From Hydrogenispora ethanolica (GTDB taxonomy: Bacteria; Bacillota; UBA4882; UBA8346), in contig NZ_SLUN01000007.1 of assembly GCF_004340685.1 (NCBI RefSeq), forward strand, positions 1-64,000: a DNA stretch of 64,000 nt, in the 5' to 3' direction. Positions 18,121 through 26,624 of this stretch are shown piece after piece; the stretch's first letter is position 1, and each line of letters begins with the position of its first letter. The position numbers were made by a program, and so were the translations under genes. The notes below the pieces were generated by a model. It made no database searches. It was not told the origin of the DNA and saw only the letters and a program-made list of their open reading frames with translations.

Positions 18121-18447
18121 ATGAATTTAGGTGTACTAATGACTAATTTCAGAGAATTATTTACAAATGAAGAAATAGAAGAAATTAATGTTGGCAAAGA
18201 ATTTTGTCAAGCAATGAGTGTAGAGGGTAAACCTGTGGTATGTTTTGATGTACTTGCAGATATTATTAATGAGAATGTCAAATTGAGAGATTTGTCGAGA
18301 GAAGAACTACTAACTGTTTATGAACAATTTAAGGAATTTAATGAAATGTGGCAGGACATGGAGATTCTTGATGGAAGAACTTTAGAGAAAATCAAACCAA
18401 AAGTAAAAAAAATAATCAAAGAAGAACTTGATTCTCGACGGGATTAG
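18121..18447 (+). CDS. small acidic protein, probable immunity to a lost toxin tip
   Basis: Up to 108 residues, AT-rich, mostly helical and charged (FTNEEIEEINVGKEFC, LRDLSREELLTVYEQFKEF, KIKPKVKKIIKEEL). ATG at 18121 overlaps the TGA of a 13-codon frame (18083-18124) as ATGA; a second in-frame ATG is at 18139. The overlap mimics the toxin-immunity coupling seen at 20340, so the short frame may be the last residues of a deleted toxin tip. No family is recognised. Bases 17938-18082 carry only Ser/Gly-linker-like remnants. Confidence 0.6.
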   Translation: MNLGVLMTNFRELFTNEEIEEINVGKEFCQAMSVEGKPVVCFDVLADIINENVKLRDLSREELLTVYEQFKEFNEMWQDMEILDGRTLEKIKPKVKKIIKEELDSRRD

Positions 18448-18458
18448 ATAACAACCAG

Positions 18459-18486
18459 GGCCCAAACCGGCCCTGGCCTTTTCATG
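18459..18486 (+). terminator. cassette terminator 1
   Basis: CCAGGGC and GGCCCTGG pair around CCAAACC and are followed by CCTTTTC. Close relatives end the next two immunity-type genes at 19890-19926 and 20752-20792. Confidence 0.75.
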
Positions 18487-18732
18487 AAGAGACCTATCCT
18501 CCGCTCCCTGGCAAGGAAGGAGAGTCGTAGGTTTGGGAGACGTGTGGTATAATACAAATATTGGAATTGGTTGCGACCGGGATGATTCAAGAGCTCTGTC
18601 GTCTACGAAGTGGTGGATAATTAATTTTGATAAGCAATATGGTATAGTTCCCAATGAATCAATTGAAACACACGTGTTCGTATGTTATCTCTCCTTCCTT
18701 GCCAGGGAAGGAGAGGAGGATAGGTCCTTTAT
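18485..18732. repeat. inverted-repeat element D1 upstream of the orphan Rhs tip
   Basis: GACCTATCCTCC (18491-18502) and CTCCCTGGCAAGGAAGGAGA (18504-18523) recur in inverted form at 18715-18726 and 18690-18709, giving an element of about 250 bp. Inside is GTGTGGTATAATAC, a promoter-like -10. The left half is repeated at 19925-20036. No clear target duplication was found. The element touches the point where Rhs-homologous sequence begins. Confidence 0.65.
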
Positions 18733-19579
18733 CGCACCGTATGGCAGCGAGACTTCTTCACAAGGGTCGGCGGCGGTGGCCTATACGTTCACCGATAAGG
18801 AGAAGGACAACACCGGGTTCATCTACTTCGGGGCGAGGTTCTATGACCCGGAAGTGGGAAGGTTTATTTCGGCGGATCCGGCCGAGGATGGGGCGAATTG
18901 GTATGCGTATTGTAATGATAACCCGGTGAGGTTTGTGGATCCGGATGGGCTGAGAGTCGGCGATAACGATAACGGCGGCTGGGATGGCAGTGGTTATGAT
19001 GGCGATAGCGAGAGTACCAGTTACAGAAATAACGGCTATCAATATGGTGGAAATAGTGGCAGTAGTGGCGGTTCTGGTAGTCATAGTTCTAGTAGTAGTA
19101 ATGATAGAATAGCTAACATAATGGGTAATGTTCTTCCGGGTTCTGCTTCATATGGAAATGCGATTAACAGTTTTCAAAATGGAGATTATCTTGACGCCCT
19201 TGGTTGGACATTTGCGGGAGCAGCTGAAGAATTTGCGTTTTTATGTAGTTTTGGGCAATTTGGTTCAGTTAGAAAAGGTTTAAGTAGTATTGCTAGAGTT
19301 GTAGATACTGAACTTGTTGGTCTTAACTTTACCAAAACAGCTGCAATACGAATGGAAAATCCAGACAGGGCTGTTCCTGTTCAGACGCTAATGGATGCAA
19401 TAAAATCTACAAAAGGGCTTCCAGATCCTCAAAAGTCCAGCGCTTTAATGCATTACACGACAATGACCAAAAATGGACAGTTATACAATTTAGAGGTTCT
19501 TTACAATAAGGCAACTAATACAGTATACCATTTTATGTATACTAGAGACGCAATTGGACCTTTACCAAGAATAAAGTGA
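18533..19579 (+). CDS. orphan Rhs tip with alternative toxin domain
   Basis: The frame is open from a TTG at 18533, but residues 1-68 come from element D1 and have no Rhs similarity. From 18734 it repeats the end of the big Rhs gene (APYGSETSSQGSAAV to RFVDP) almost base for base, then a Gly/Ser/Asp linker, a pretoxin segment shared with the big gene (SNDRIANIMGNVLPGSASYG), and a different C-terminus (FTKTAAIRMENPDRAVPVQT to YTRDAIGPLPRIK). The last part has a small alpha/beta look reminiscent of RelE/DUF4258-type RNases, which is a weak impression. With no good start it is probably a silent cassette usable by recombination. Confidence 0.65.
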   Translation: MGDVWYNTNIGIGCDRDDSRALSSTKWWIINFDKQYGIVPNESIETHVFVCYLSFLAREGEEDRSFIAPYGSETSSQGSAAVAYTFTDKEKDNTGFIYFGARFYDPEVGRFISADPAEDGANWYAYCNDNPVRFVDPDGLRVGDNDNGGWDGSGYDGDSESTSYRNNGYQYGGNSGSSGGSGSHSSSSSNDRIANIMGNVLPGSASYGNAINSFQNGDYLDALGWTFAGAAEEFAFLCSFGQFGSVRKGLSSIARVVDTELVGLNFTKTAAIRMENPDRAVPVQTLMDAIKSTKGLPDPQKSSALMHYTTMTKNGQLYNLEVLYNKATNTVYHFMYTRDAIGPLPRIK

Positions 19580-19594
19580 CAGGAGAGGAAACAT

Positions 19595-19879
19595 ATGCAA
19601 TCAAAAGAACGGCTTTATCATTTGATAAGATTATTAGTTAAAAATCAATGTGAAATCAAATCTTTCTGCAATGATTTCACTGATTTGTATAATCTCGAAA
19701 TAGATTATCAAACACTAACTAGAGAAGAACAGATGAAGTTTAAAGAGTTGGCCATGATTACAAGCAGGTTTTCTCCTTTTGAAGATGATTTGCTGAATTA
19801 TGATTGTTATTATAGTGAACAACAAATTAGGGATAAAGTTCAGGAAGTTATAAAACAACTAAATATCCAAGTAGGATGA
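19595..19879 (+). CDS. colicin-D-immunity-like small protein
   Basis: A 94-residue cytoplasmic protein behind AGGAGAGG, 15 bases after the orphan tip. The pattern (an IRLLVKNQCEIKSFCNDFTDLYN helix pair, LTREEQMKFKELAMI, SRFSPFEDDL, then a QIRDKVQEVIKQL helix) resembles bacterial self-protective colicin-like immunity proteins. It is AT-rich like the toxin tail. Probable cognate immunity of the orphan tip. Confidence 0.7.
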   Translation: MQSKERLYHLIRLLVKNQCEIKSFCNDFTDLYNLEIDYQTLTREEQMKFKELAMITSRFSPFEDDLLNYDCYYSEQQIRDKVQEVIKQLNIQVG

Positions 19880-19889
19880 ACGGAAAGTG

Positions 19890-19926
19890 GGAAACCAGGG
19901 TCCAAACCGGCCCTGGTCTTTTCATG
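19890..19926 (+). terminator. cassette terminator 2
   Basis: CCAGGGTCC with GGCCCTGG and a CTTTTC tail; near-duplicate of 18459-18486, in the same position after an immunity-type gene. Confidence 0.75.
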
Positions 19927-20036
19927 AAGAGACCTATCCTCCGCTCCTTCCCTGGCAAGGAAGGAGAGTCGTAGGTTTGGGAGACGTGTGGTATAATACA
20001 AATATTGGAATTGGTTGCGGCCGGGATAAGGAGGTA
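19925..20036 (+). repeat. element D2 (left half only)
   Basis: Repeats 18485-18584, including GACCTATCCTCCGCTCC and GTGTGGTATAATAC, with a 4-base difference, then diverges. The inverted right half seen in D1 is absent, so this copy is truncated or its right end was replaced. Confidence 0.7.
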
Positions 20037-20166
20037 GTGAGATTGGAAAAGCTCATTCGCGGTCAGAAGATCAATCCTGTAAAATTGGGGATGGCTAAGG
20101 AGCTGCGGCGGAATATGACCGAGGAAGAGAAGCGGCTTTGGGTCAAGCTTAAAAAGTACGATTTAC
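20037..20166 (+). pseudogene. N-terminal fragment of a DUF559/Vsr-like endonuclease
   Basis: MAKELRRNMTEEEKRLWVKL in this stretch is the typical start of DUF559 (endonuclease-like) proteins, which normally continue into a PD-(D/E)XK core of about 100 residues. Here the frame loses similarity at 20160 and stops at 20201, so the catalytic part is missing. It is joined to a toxin-tail remnant in another frame. Confidence 0.6.
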
Positions 20167-20343
20167 GTTCCAATTGGCGTAGGAATTGCAACAGCAATTA
20201 GTAGTATTTTTTTGATTTTGGACTGTATTATTTTACAATTCAAGCCATTAGGACGTAAGGCAAATATTTTAGCTTGGGATCGAATTTCGACAACAATGAT
20301 AGTTATCGAGGACTCGAAACTACCTAAGGAGTCAAACTTATGA
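20146..20343 (+). pseudogene. remnant of another toxin tail
   Basis: A frame open through 20167-20343 encodes VPIGVGIATAISSIFLILDC and then ILAWDRISTTMIVIEDSKLP, and ends at TGA 20341-20343, overlapping the ATG of the next gene. A hydrophobic helix near the end of a polymorphic toxin followed directly by an immunity gene is the expected arrangement. No start codon or Rhs shell is attached. Confidence 0.4.
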
Positions 20344-20660
20344 ATAAAAAAATTAAAGATTATGGCTGGATTTTTATAGCAATAATATTCCTGATAGTTC
20401 CAATTTTTAATTATCTTCAAGATAAAGTAAATCAAACAGATTCGTTTTTTTGGAATGTTCTATTCTATTTGATAGTAATGATTTTTTATGCTCTTATCAT
20501 TATGGTGATAATTGGAATCTATGATTCTATGAGTGGAACATTTAAAAATTTATTTCAAAAAAATAGTAATTCGGGAGAAAACCAAAATGATAACGGCGAT
20601 GAACCAATAGAGAAGAAATCTGATGGAAAAGAGCTTGAAAATAAAGATAGAATTGACTAA
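20340..20660 (+). CDS. two-helix membrane protein, probable immunity
   Basis: A 106-residue protein behind AAGGAG. Two transmembrane helices (residues 10-25 and 38-60) are followed by a polar, Asn/Asp/Glu-rich cytoplasmic tail. It is AT-rich and its ATG overlaps the stop of the preceding toxin-tail remnant. Membrane immunity proteins of this shape protect against pore-forming or membrane-acting toxins; that role is inferred from position only. Confidence 0.6.
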   Translation: MNKKIKDYGWIFIAIIFLIVPIFNYLQDKVNQTDSFFWNVLFYLIVMIFYALIIMVIIGIYDSMSGTFKNLFQKNSNSGENQNDNGDEPIEKKSDGKELENKDRID

Positions 20661-20751
20661 CTACAATGTGTGAATTGAGAATATACCTTACCGGGTTATC
20701 TTCATAATAACAAAATAACTACCTCAATGATTATATCCAACGGTGGGTTAA

Positions 20752-20792
20752 AAACAAACCAGGGCCTTCAAGATCGGCCCTGGTTTTTGTCA
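20752..20792 (+). terminator. cassette terminator 3
   Basis: CCAGGGCC pairs with GGCCCTGG around TTCAAGATC and is followed by TTTTTG. It is the third member of the series after 18459 and 19890 and closes the Rhs region. Confidence 0.85.
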
Positions 20793-21173
20793 GTTGTTTG
20801 GGGACTCTACGGACAGTGTGATATTTAGAGAGTTTAGGCGGTGTTAACATTCTCCGGGTCTCTTCGAGCTAAGTTAATGGATGGGTGCACCTCTTTATAT
20901 TTCTGGTATTCATCCTGGTTCTGTTTTGGAATAGCCGGAAAGAAGGACGGCAACAAAGCGGCGCCCGTTTCCTTTGGCCCCGACCTTACCCGGCACTATC
21001 GCGGACCAATTCGTATGAAACCTATCATTACTACCTTTACCCAGCCATAGCGAGACAAAGATACAAAATTTTTACACTGATCCCCTCGGGCACTATTTTA
21101 GAAGGGTAGAAATGAACACCAAAATTCAATATAATGATAAAGGCGCAAGTTATATATATTATGGGAGCGGACC
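20793..21173. other. intergenic stretch with a weak membrane-segment frame
   Basis: A frame starting at GTG 20885 and ending at 21109 encodes one hydrophobic helix (LFIFLVFILVLFW) and a basic tail but has no ribosome binding site and no recognised family. It may be a gene fragment. GGGAGCG ahead of the methyltransferase start at 21174 is the only other signal seen. Confidence 0.25.
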
Positions 21174-21929
21174 ATGAACAGCAAGGAAAAGTTTACGGGG
21201 AAGGTCGCGGAGTATGTGAAATACCGCCCGGGTTATCCTCAGGAATTTATCGACTATCTCTTCCGGGACGTCGGACTCGACGGTACTGCCGTGGTCGCCG
21301 ATATCGGGGCGGGCACCGGGATCCTCACCCGGCAATTGGGAGGGCGCGTCCGGCGAATTTATGCCGTGGAGCCCAATGCGGCGATGCGCGCCGCCTGTGA
21401 AGCGCACTGCCGGGACTTGGAGAATGTGGTCACGGTGGATGGCAGCGCCGAGGATACCACCCTGCCGGATCATTCCGTCGATTTTATCACCGTGGCCCAA
21501 GCGTTTCATTGGTTCGACCGCGACATGGCTGAGCTCGAATTCCGCCGCATCCTGAAGCCCCATGGCAAGGTGATTCTGGTCTGGAACCGGCGCGCCGCCG
21601 ACAGTGAGCTGGTCCAAGCGACGGACGCGCTCTTTCAGCGGCTCTGTCCCGACTTTGGAGGCTTCTCGAACGGTCTCGGGACGAGTCCCGAGACCTTCCG
21701 CGATTTCTTTCGGAATGGCTCCTGCGAGTACAGGGTGTTCGATAACGACCGGGTCCTGACCCTGGAGAGTTATATCGGCGGCAACCTCTCGGCTTCCTAT
21801 GCCCCGGCGGCGCAGGACGAAACGCGGGATTTCTTTGTGGCTGCTCTGACCGAGCTGTTTCACCGCTACAGCCGGAACGGGCAACTGCTCCTGCCCAATA
21901 AAACTCACTGCTACATCGGCGAGGTCTGA
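21174..21929 (+). CDS. class I SAM-dependent methyltransferase
   Basis: A cytoplasmic enzyme of 251 residues. Motif I is VADIGAGTGILTRQL near residue 40, the acidic end of strand 2 is YAVEPN, motif II-like is VDGSAEDTTLPDHSVDFIT, and AQAFHWFD near residue 110 is typical of the UbiE/Methyltransf_11 group. The substrate is not indicated. It is a single gene with its own terminator at 21979. Confidence 0.9.
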   Translation: MNSKEKFTGKVAEYVKYRPGYPQEFIDYLFRDVGLDGTAVVADIGAGTGILTRQLGGRVRRIYAVEPNAAMRAACEAHCRDLENVVTVDGSAEDTTLPDHSVDFITVAQAFHWFDRDMAELEFRRILKPHGKVILVWNRRAADSELVQATDALFQRLCPDFGGFSNGLGTSPETFRDFFRNGSCEYRVFDNDRVLTLESYIGGNLSASYAPAAQDETRDFFVAALTELFHRYSRNGQLLLPNKTHCYIGEV

Positions 21930-21978
21930 GCGGGGCAGCGTTCCCCGGCGGCACGGCACGAAGCGATGATTGCGGGAG

Positions 21979-22003
21979 ACTCCTGGGAAATCAGGAGTTT
22001 TTG
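21979..22003 (+). terminator. terminator of the methyltransferase gene
   Basis: ACTCCTG pairs with CAGGAGT around GGAAAT and is followed by TTTTGG. The rest of 21930-22159 shows nothing else. Confidence 0.75.
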
Positions 22004-22159
22004 GTTGAGAACCCATTGTCAGAATGGACGAATGCAGTCGTCGGCCGGCACAGGAAGACGGTCGCACCTAGGGGTCGGCAGCGGCCATCGATTAACCGCG
22101 GGCCACTTTGGGATAACGTTCGATTGAGCCGGTTTTAATTGAAGCCGTGATTTTGCCTT

Positions 22160-22954
22160 TCATGATACCGAAGGAGCGGCAATGACTCGAACCCCGGATT
22201 CCTCAAGCTTCGCAATTTCTTGAACATCGGCTTTATCATCGGTCACCAGCATCCGCAAAGCTTCAAAACCGCAGATTACTTTCAGTCCCAGTTTTCCAAT
22301 TTTGGAATGATCGGCTAGGGCGATGCATTGCCTGGCGTGCCGGATCATCGTCTGCTTGATAAAGACTTCCTTGGGGTCGGAAATGGTGATTCCCGCCTCT
22401 TTTGATAAGCCGTTCGGCGCTAAAAAGAAAATATCTGACCGGATGGATTCTAAAATTTTTGGCGCCATCTCATCCAGAAATGCATAGGTCAATGGATTGT
22501 AGTATCCTCCCACCAGGTATAGATTGATTTTTTCAGACTTGGAGAGGATGGAAGCGGCCGCGAAAGAGTTCGTAATCACGGTTAACTCAAGTGGCGATTC
22601 GATAATTTTTTGCGCCAGGATAACATTGGTTGAACCTGCGTCCAGCGTAATGATCTGCCCTGAAACCAGGATATGATGGATGACATAATCCGCAATAGCC
22701 TCTTTTTCTTTTGTTGATACGGATGTCCGTAACATCACATCCGTATTGTAGGTAGTGTTCGCGGTGGCGATCGCTCCGCCGAACGTTCTTTGAATGAATC
22801 CCTGTTCCTCAAGATAGCGTAAATCATTGCGGATTGTAGCCTCGCTGCAATCCAAGATTCGGCAGAATTCAGCGACACTCAATAAATTGTGTGAGATTAA
22901 CAAATTTCGGATTTGCTCATGACGCTTTTTCCGGCTGTCCTTGGTTTTTTTCAT
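22160..22954 (-). CDS. DeoR-family transcriptional regulator
   Basis: 264 residues. The N-terminal winged helix (RHEQIRNLLISHNLLSVAEF, then CSEATIRNDLRYLEEQGFI and RTFGGA) is the DeoR signature. The C-terminal DeoRC sugar-phosphate sensor has ITLDAGSTNVILAQ near residue 95 and a ribose-phosphate-isomerase-like fold. It is divergent from nagA with a shared AT-rich promoter region, so it is likely to repress nagA and respond to an amino-sugar phosphate; this regulation is inferred. Confidence 0.9.
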   Translation of the reverse strand: MKKTKDSRKKRHEQIRNLLISHNLLSVAEFCRILDCSEATIRNDLRYLEEQGFIQRTFGGAIATANTTYNTDVMLRTSVSTKEKEAIADYVIHHILVSGQIITLDAGSTNVILAQKIIESPLELTVITNSFAAASILSKSEKINLYLVGGYYNPLTYAFLDEMAPKILESIRSDIFFLAPNGLSKEAGITISDPKEVFIKQTMIRHARQCIALADHSKIGKLGLKVICGFEALRMLVTDDKADVQEIAKLEESGVRVIAAPSVS

Positions 22955-23043
22955 AGGTATTCCTCGCTTTTGCCATCATATCAGCCCGAACCACCAAACA
23001 TTATCGGTCTCGCTTTAATATTCACTTGAAATTAAAAAATATT

Positions 23044-23073
23044 TTGATAATATTATATCATATACAATACAAT
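23044..23073 (+). promoter_or_regulatory. candidate nagA promoter
   Basis: TTGATA (23044-23049) and TACAAT (23068-23073) with an 18-base spacer, in a very AT-rich divergent region between the DeoR gene and nagA. ATCGAATTCGAT near 23091-23102 is a short palindrome that could be the DeoR operator. Confidence 0.5.
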
Positions 23074-23145
23074 ATAACCGAATTTATTATCGAATTCGAT
23101 AAGATCTTGTTTGATGATCCCCATAGGAACAGGAGGAAAAGCGGA

Positions 23146-24288
23146 ATGATCCTATTAAAAGGAGGAGATTACCTATCTCCCGACGGGATATTTAAAAAGG
23201 GCTCGATATTGTTGGAAGGAGAAGCGATCCGCTCCGTTGAGGACTCAATCATCCCTCATGAAGGAGATCAAGTGCACGATATTACGGGAATGAAGGTAAT
23301 CCCGGGCTTGATCGACATCCACTCTCACGGAGCCGTCGGCATCGACGTCATGTCCGCCGAGCCGGAGGATTTGCTGAAATTAACGAATTTTCTAGCCCAA
23401 AACGGAACGACATCGTTTTTGCCTACGACCATCACTTCGACCTGGGAAGAGCTGCGGTCAGCCTTGCCGAAGATTCAAAAAGCAGCGCTGCTTCCGGCGC
23501 AGGGGGCTTCCATCGAGGGGATCCATATCGAAGGGCCTTATATTAATCCGCTCCGGAAAGGATGCCATGAGCCAAAGAATATGAGATCCCCTTCATCCAA
23601 TGACTATGATGAACTCAGAAGCCTGGCGGCGGGATTGAAACTGCATTTTACAGTTGCCCCGGAAATTCGGAATGGCTTAGCGTTTATCGCTCAAGTCAGC
23701 GCCGGGGGTGGATCCGTTTCGATCGGTCATAGCGAAGCCGACTTTGAGACGACAATGAAAGCTCTGCAATCCGGGGCCCTGGCTTTCACCCATCTGTTCA
23801 ACGCCATGAAGGGAATCCACCATCGCGAGCCGGGAGTGGCCGGCGCGGCGCTTTGCAGTAACGCTTATGTGGAGCTGGTTTGCGATGGGGTGCATATTCA
23901 TCCGGAAATCGTAAAACTAGTCTATAAAGTCAAGGGAAGCGATCGCCTGATACTGGTATCCGATGCGATGCAGGCCACTGGCCTCGGGGATGGGGAATAT
24001 CAATTCGGCGGTCAGCGTGTGACTGTACAAAACGGGATAGCGCGGAACAGTGACGGTTCGCTCGCCAGCAGCACGCTTACGGTCTTTGCCGCGGTGAAAA
24101 AGATGATGACGCTGACCGGAGTATCGTTGGAGAACGCTGTCCGGATGGCTTCATTCAATCCGGCCCGGTTATTAGGAATCGATAACATTGTCGGGAGCAT
24201 CGAGAAGGGTAAAAGAGCGGATTTGCTGGTGCTTGACGATCGACTCAATCTCGTCGCCGTTTTTTGCAAAGGGAGAAAGTTGATTTGA
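23146..24288 (+). CDS. nagA: N-acetylglucosamine-6-phosphate deacetylase
   Basis: A cytoplasmic metal-dependent deacetylase of 380 residues that makes glucosamine-6-phosphate. The start is the ATG at 23146 behind AGGAGG, not the earlier in-frame ATG at 23026. The amidohydrolase motifs are present: GLIDIHSHGAVGIDVM, HIEGPYINPLRKG (metal-binding Glu), GHSEAD, AFTHLFNAM and LVSDAMQATG (catalytic Asp). The C-terminal strand domain closes with GKRADLLVLD. No nagB is adjacent; the SIS-domain protein at 51483 is of a different family. Control by the divergent DeoR regulator is likely. Confidence 0.95.
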   Translation: MILLKGGDYLSPDGIFKKGSILLEGEAIRSVEDSIIPHEGDQVHDITGMKVIPGLIDIHSHGAVGIDVMSAEPEDLLKLTNFLAQNGTTSFLPTTITSTWEELRSALPKIQKAALLPAQGASIEGIHIEGPYINPLRKGCHEPKNMRSPSSNDYDELRSLAAGLKLHFTVAPEIRNGLAFIAQVSAGGGSVSIGHSEADFETTMKALQSGALAFTHLFNAMKGIHHREPGVAGAALCSNAYVELVCDGVHIHPEIVKLVYKVKGSDRLILVSDAMQATGLGDGEYQFGGQRVTVQNGIARNSDGSLASSTLTVFAAVKKMMTLTGVSLENAVRMASFNPARLLGIDNIVGSIEKGKRADLLVLDDRLNLVAVFCKGRKLI

Positions 24289-24552
24289 TGAGGCTCGTTA
24301 TCCGGTGAATAAAAAATGCCGCTGATGATGGAGAGCCGCCGGAATCAAACTCATTGGGGGTTCCGCGGATTGGCGGAGGAAGACCGTTAGGACGGCGGGC
24401 GTTACCGGAACCTAAAATCTGAAAAATCGTGACGAATCAGATTCAGAACATTTTACATTCCAATATGTTACAATGGAAGTAAGCATTTCCGGCGCTGCCT
24501 TGGACGGCTTGGGGGAAGCGCCGCGCGACGATCCCAATGGAGGTGCGTCCGA

Positions 24553-26040
24553 ATGGCAATCGGCGGATTGGATATCGGCACCACAGGTTGCAAGATCACG
24601 GTTTACGACGAGGACGGCAAGTTCCGTTTTCAGTCCTACCGGGAGTATCAAGCCTCGCGCAGCCTGGGCCGGCATGAGCTGGCCCCGGACGATGTCTGGG
24701 GGGCGGTTTGCGGGTTGCTGGCTGAGGCTGCCCGGGCGGTCCCGGATATCCGGGTCATCGGGGTGACCTCCTTCGGCGAATCCTTCGTGCTCCTCGACGA
24801 GCAGGACCGGCCGCTCCTGCCGGCGCCGCTCTATACCGACCCGCGCGGCGCTTCCGAATGCCAGGCGCTCATCGACCGGCTCGGGGCGGAGACCATCGCC
24901 GCGCTCACCGGGGTCAATCCCCATCCGATGTATAGCCTGCCCAAGCTGAAGTGGATCAAGAACCACCGGGCCGCCGCGTACCGGCGGGCCCGGCGGGTGA
25001 TGCTGTTTCAAGATTACCTCGTCTACCTGCTGACCGGCAGGGCTCAAATTGATTACTCCCTGGCCACCCGGACCATGGCCTTCGACATCCGGGAGCTCCG
25101 CTGGAACGAGCGGCTGCTGGAAGCGGCCGGTATTGACCGCTCCTTGCTTTCCCAGCCGGTGCCCTCCGGAACCGCCGCCGGGGTCGTCAGGGAGAGCCTG
25201 GCCGCAGCGTTGCACCTGCGCCGGGATACCCTGATCGTCTCCTGCTGCCACGACCAGGTCGCGGCGGCGGTCGGCGCCGGCGTATTCGAGCCGGGCATGG
25301 CCATCGACGGCACCGGCACCGTGGAATGCATCACGCCGGTGCTGGAGAGTATTCCCCGCTCGGCCGGGATACGGCAGGGCAGTTACGCGATCGTCCCCCA
25401 TGCCGTGGCCGGGAAATACGTCTGTTACGCTTTCACCTTCACCGGCGGCGTGCTGCTGAAGTGGTACCGGGACCAATTTGCCCGGTATGAAACGATGTTG
25501 GCCAAAGAGCGGGGCCAAAATGTCTATGCCTTCCTGGACGGGCGGATCGGCGAAGGACCCACCGGGATTCTGGTCTTGCCGCACTTCGCGGGCGCGGCGA
25601 CCCCTTACATGGATCCCGGCTCCAAAGGGGCCATCGTCGGCCTGACCCTGGAGCATTCGGCGGCCGATCTGTACAAAGCCTTGATGGAGGGGGTCACCTA
25701 TGAGATGCTCCTCAATATCGAGCGGTTGCGACAGGCCGGGATCGACATCCGGATGCTGCGCGCCACCGGCGGCGGCGCGGGCTCCAAAGTATGGCTCCAG
25801 ATGAAGGCCGATATCTTGAACCTCCCCATCGGGGCCCTGGATACCGGCGAGGCGGGAGCGGTGGGTTCGGTCATGCTCAGCGGCGTGGCCGCCGGAATAT
25901 TCCCGGACCTGGAGTCCGCGGCCCGGCTGCTCGTCCTGGAGAAGGCCGTCTATCACCCGGACCCGCGCCAGCACCAGGCGTACCAGACGCTCTATGCGCG
26001 CTATCGAGAACTCTATGCGGCAGTCCGGCCGCTGGTATAA
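24553..26040 (+). CDS. FGGY-family carbohydrate kinase (xylulokinase-like)
   Basis: A cytoplasmic kinase of 495 residues that phosphorylates a sugar or polyol. The ATP-binding phosphate 1 motif GLDIGTTGCKITVYD is at the N-terminus, SFGESFVLLDEQ follows, HDQVAAAVGAG lies near residue 237 and ATGGGAGSKVWLQMKADILN near residue 400 is the FGGY signature 2. The start is ATG at 24553, behind GGAGG. The family covers gluconate, xylulose and glycerol kinases and the substrate cannot be decided here. It appears monocistronic; 24289-24552 holds only an AT-rich promoter-like stretch. Confidence 0.9.
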   Translation: MAIGGLDIGTTGCKITVYDEDGKFRFQSYREYQASRSLGRHELAPDDVWGAVCGLLAEAARAVPDIRVIGVTSFGESFVLLDEQDRPLLPAPLYTDPRGASECQALIDRLGAETIAALTGVNPHPMYSLPKLKWIKNHRAAAYRRARRVMLFQDYLVYLLTGRAQIDYSLATRTMAFDIRELRWNERLLEAAGIDRSLLSQPVPSGTAAGVVRESLAAALHLRRDTLIVSCCHDQVAAAVGAGVFEPGMAIDGTGTVECITPVLESIPRSAGIRQGSYAIVPHAVAGKYVCYAFTFTGGVLLKWYRDQFARYETMLAKERGQNVYAFLDGRIGEGPTGILVLPHFAGAATPYMDPGSKGAIVGLTLEHSAADLYKALMEGVTYEMLLNIERLRQAGIDIRMLRATGGGAGSKVWLQMKADILNLPIGALDTGEAGAVGSVMLSGVAAGIFPDLESAARLLVLEKAVYHPDPRQHQAYQTLYARYRELYAAVRPLV

Positions 26041-26624
26041 AAGCGCGTGGTATCCGGCTCGCAGAGCCGTTGGAATCGGCATCGCAACCTCCCCGATTGG
26101 TACCAGGGAAACTAACTCATCTTCCCCCCAAAAGCCCTAACCCTCTTGATATCCTGTAGCATCCGGGTCGGACAATGGGTCGCAATGCCATTCCGGCATA
26201 CCGGGCTTATCTTCTCATCCGCCATTCCGTTACAGCGCGGTTATCTCCTTATAATACCATTATCAATCGCTGTCACAATCCGTCCCTTGAAGGTCCAAAT
26301 GAGTTGCGACCTGTCTTCTCTGATTCTTTATATTTTCTTTATGTCTGTGACGCGATCTTTTACGCCATTTTGACATCGGAAATGAGTATAATAATAGAAT
26401 TAGACAAAAACGCGCAAGCCCCGGACCGCCTGTTGATATGGCACCACTGTTTCCGAAGGCGCGCGGGAATGGCTGGAACCGGAATTGGGTGGCATACTAC
26501 CACTCCAGTGGATCCATCGGCTTTAACGCGTTTTCCAAAATGGCGAGTCATCCATTGCACCCCGGATTCCTAATAACCCGGCGGATTATTTGGTAAACAA
26601 CCCGGTTGAAAGGGTGTTTTCGAT
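26041..26624. other. 584-bp intergenic region and long leader of the K+ operon
   Basis: No gene is supported. TATAATAATAG near 26388 is promoter-like. Downstream of it, 26400-26560 is rich in short inverted repeats (CGCGC with GCGCG, GTGGCATACTACCAC, CCACTCCAGTGG), so a structured leader of about 230 bases would precede the kinase gene. It does not match any riboswitch consensus I can recall, including the c-di-AMP class often found before K+ genes. Confidence 0.4.

Noticed and set aside
20885-21109. Small membrane protein gene
   Set aside because: One hydrophobic stretch but only a GTG start without a ribosome binding site and no neighbour logic; kept only as a weak note.
24412-26082. 556-codon open frame antisense to the FGGY kinase
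   Set aside because: High-GC shadow of a gene with intact kinase signatures.
26376-26624. c-di-AMP (ydaO-type) riboswitch before the K+ operon
   Set aside because: The conserved core words of that class were not found; reported only as an unassigned structured leader.
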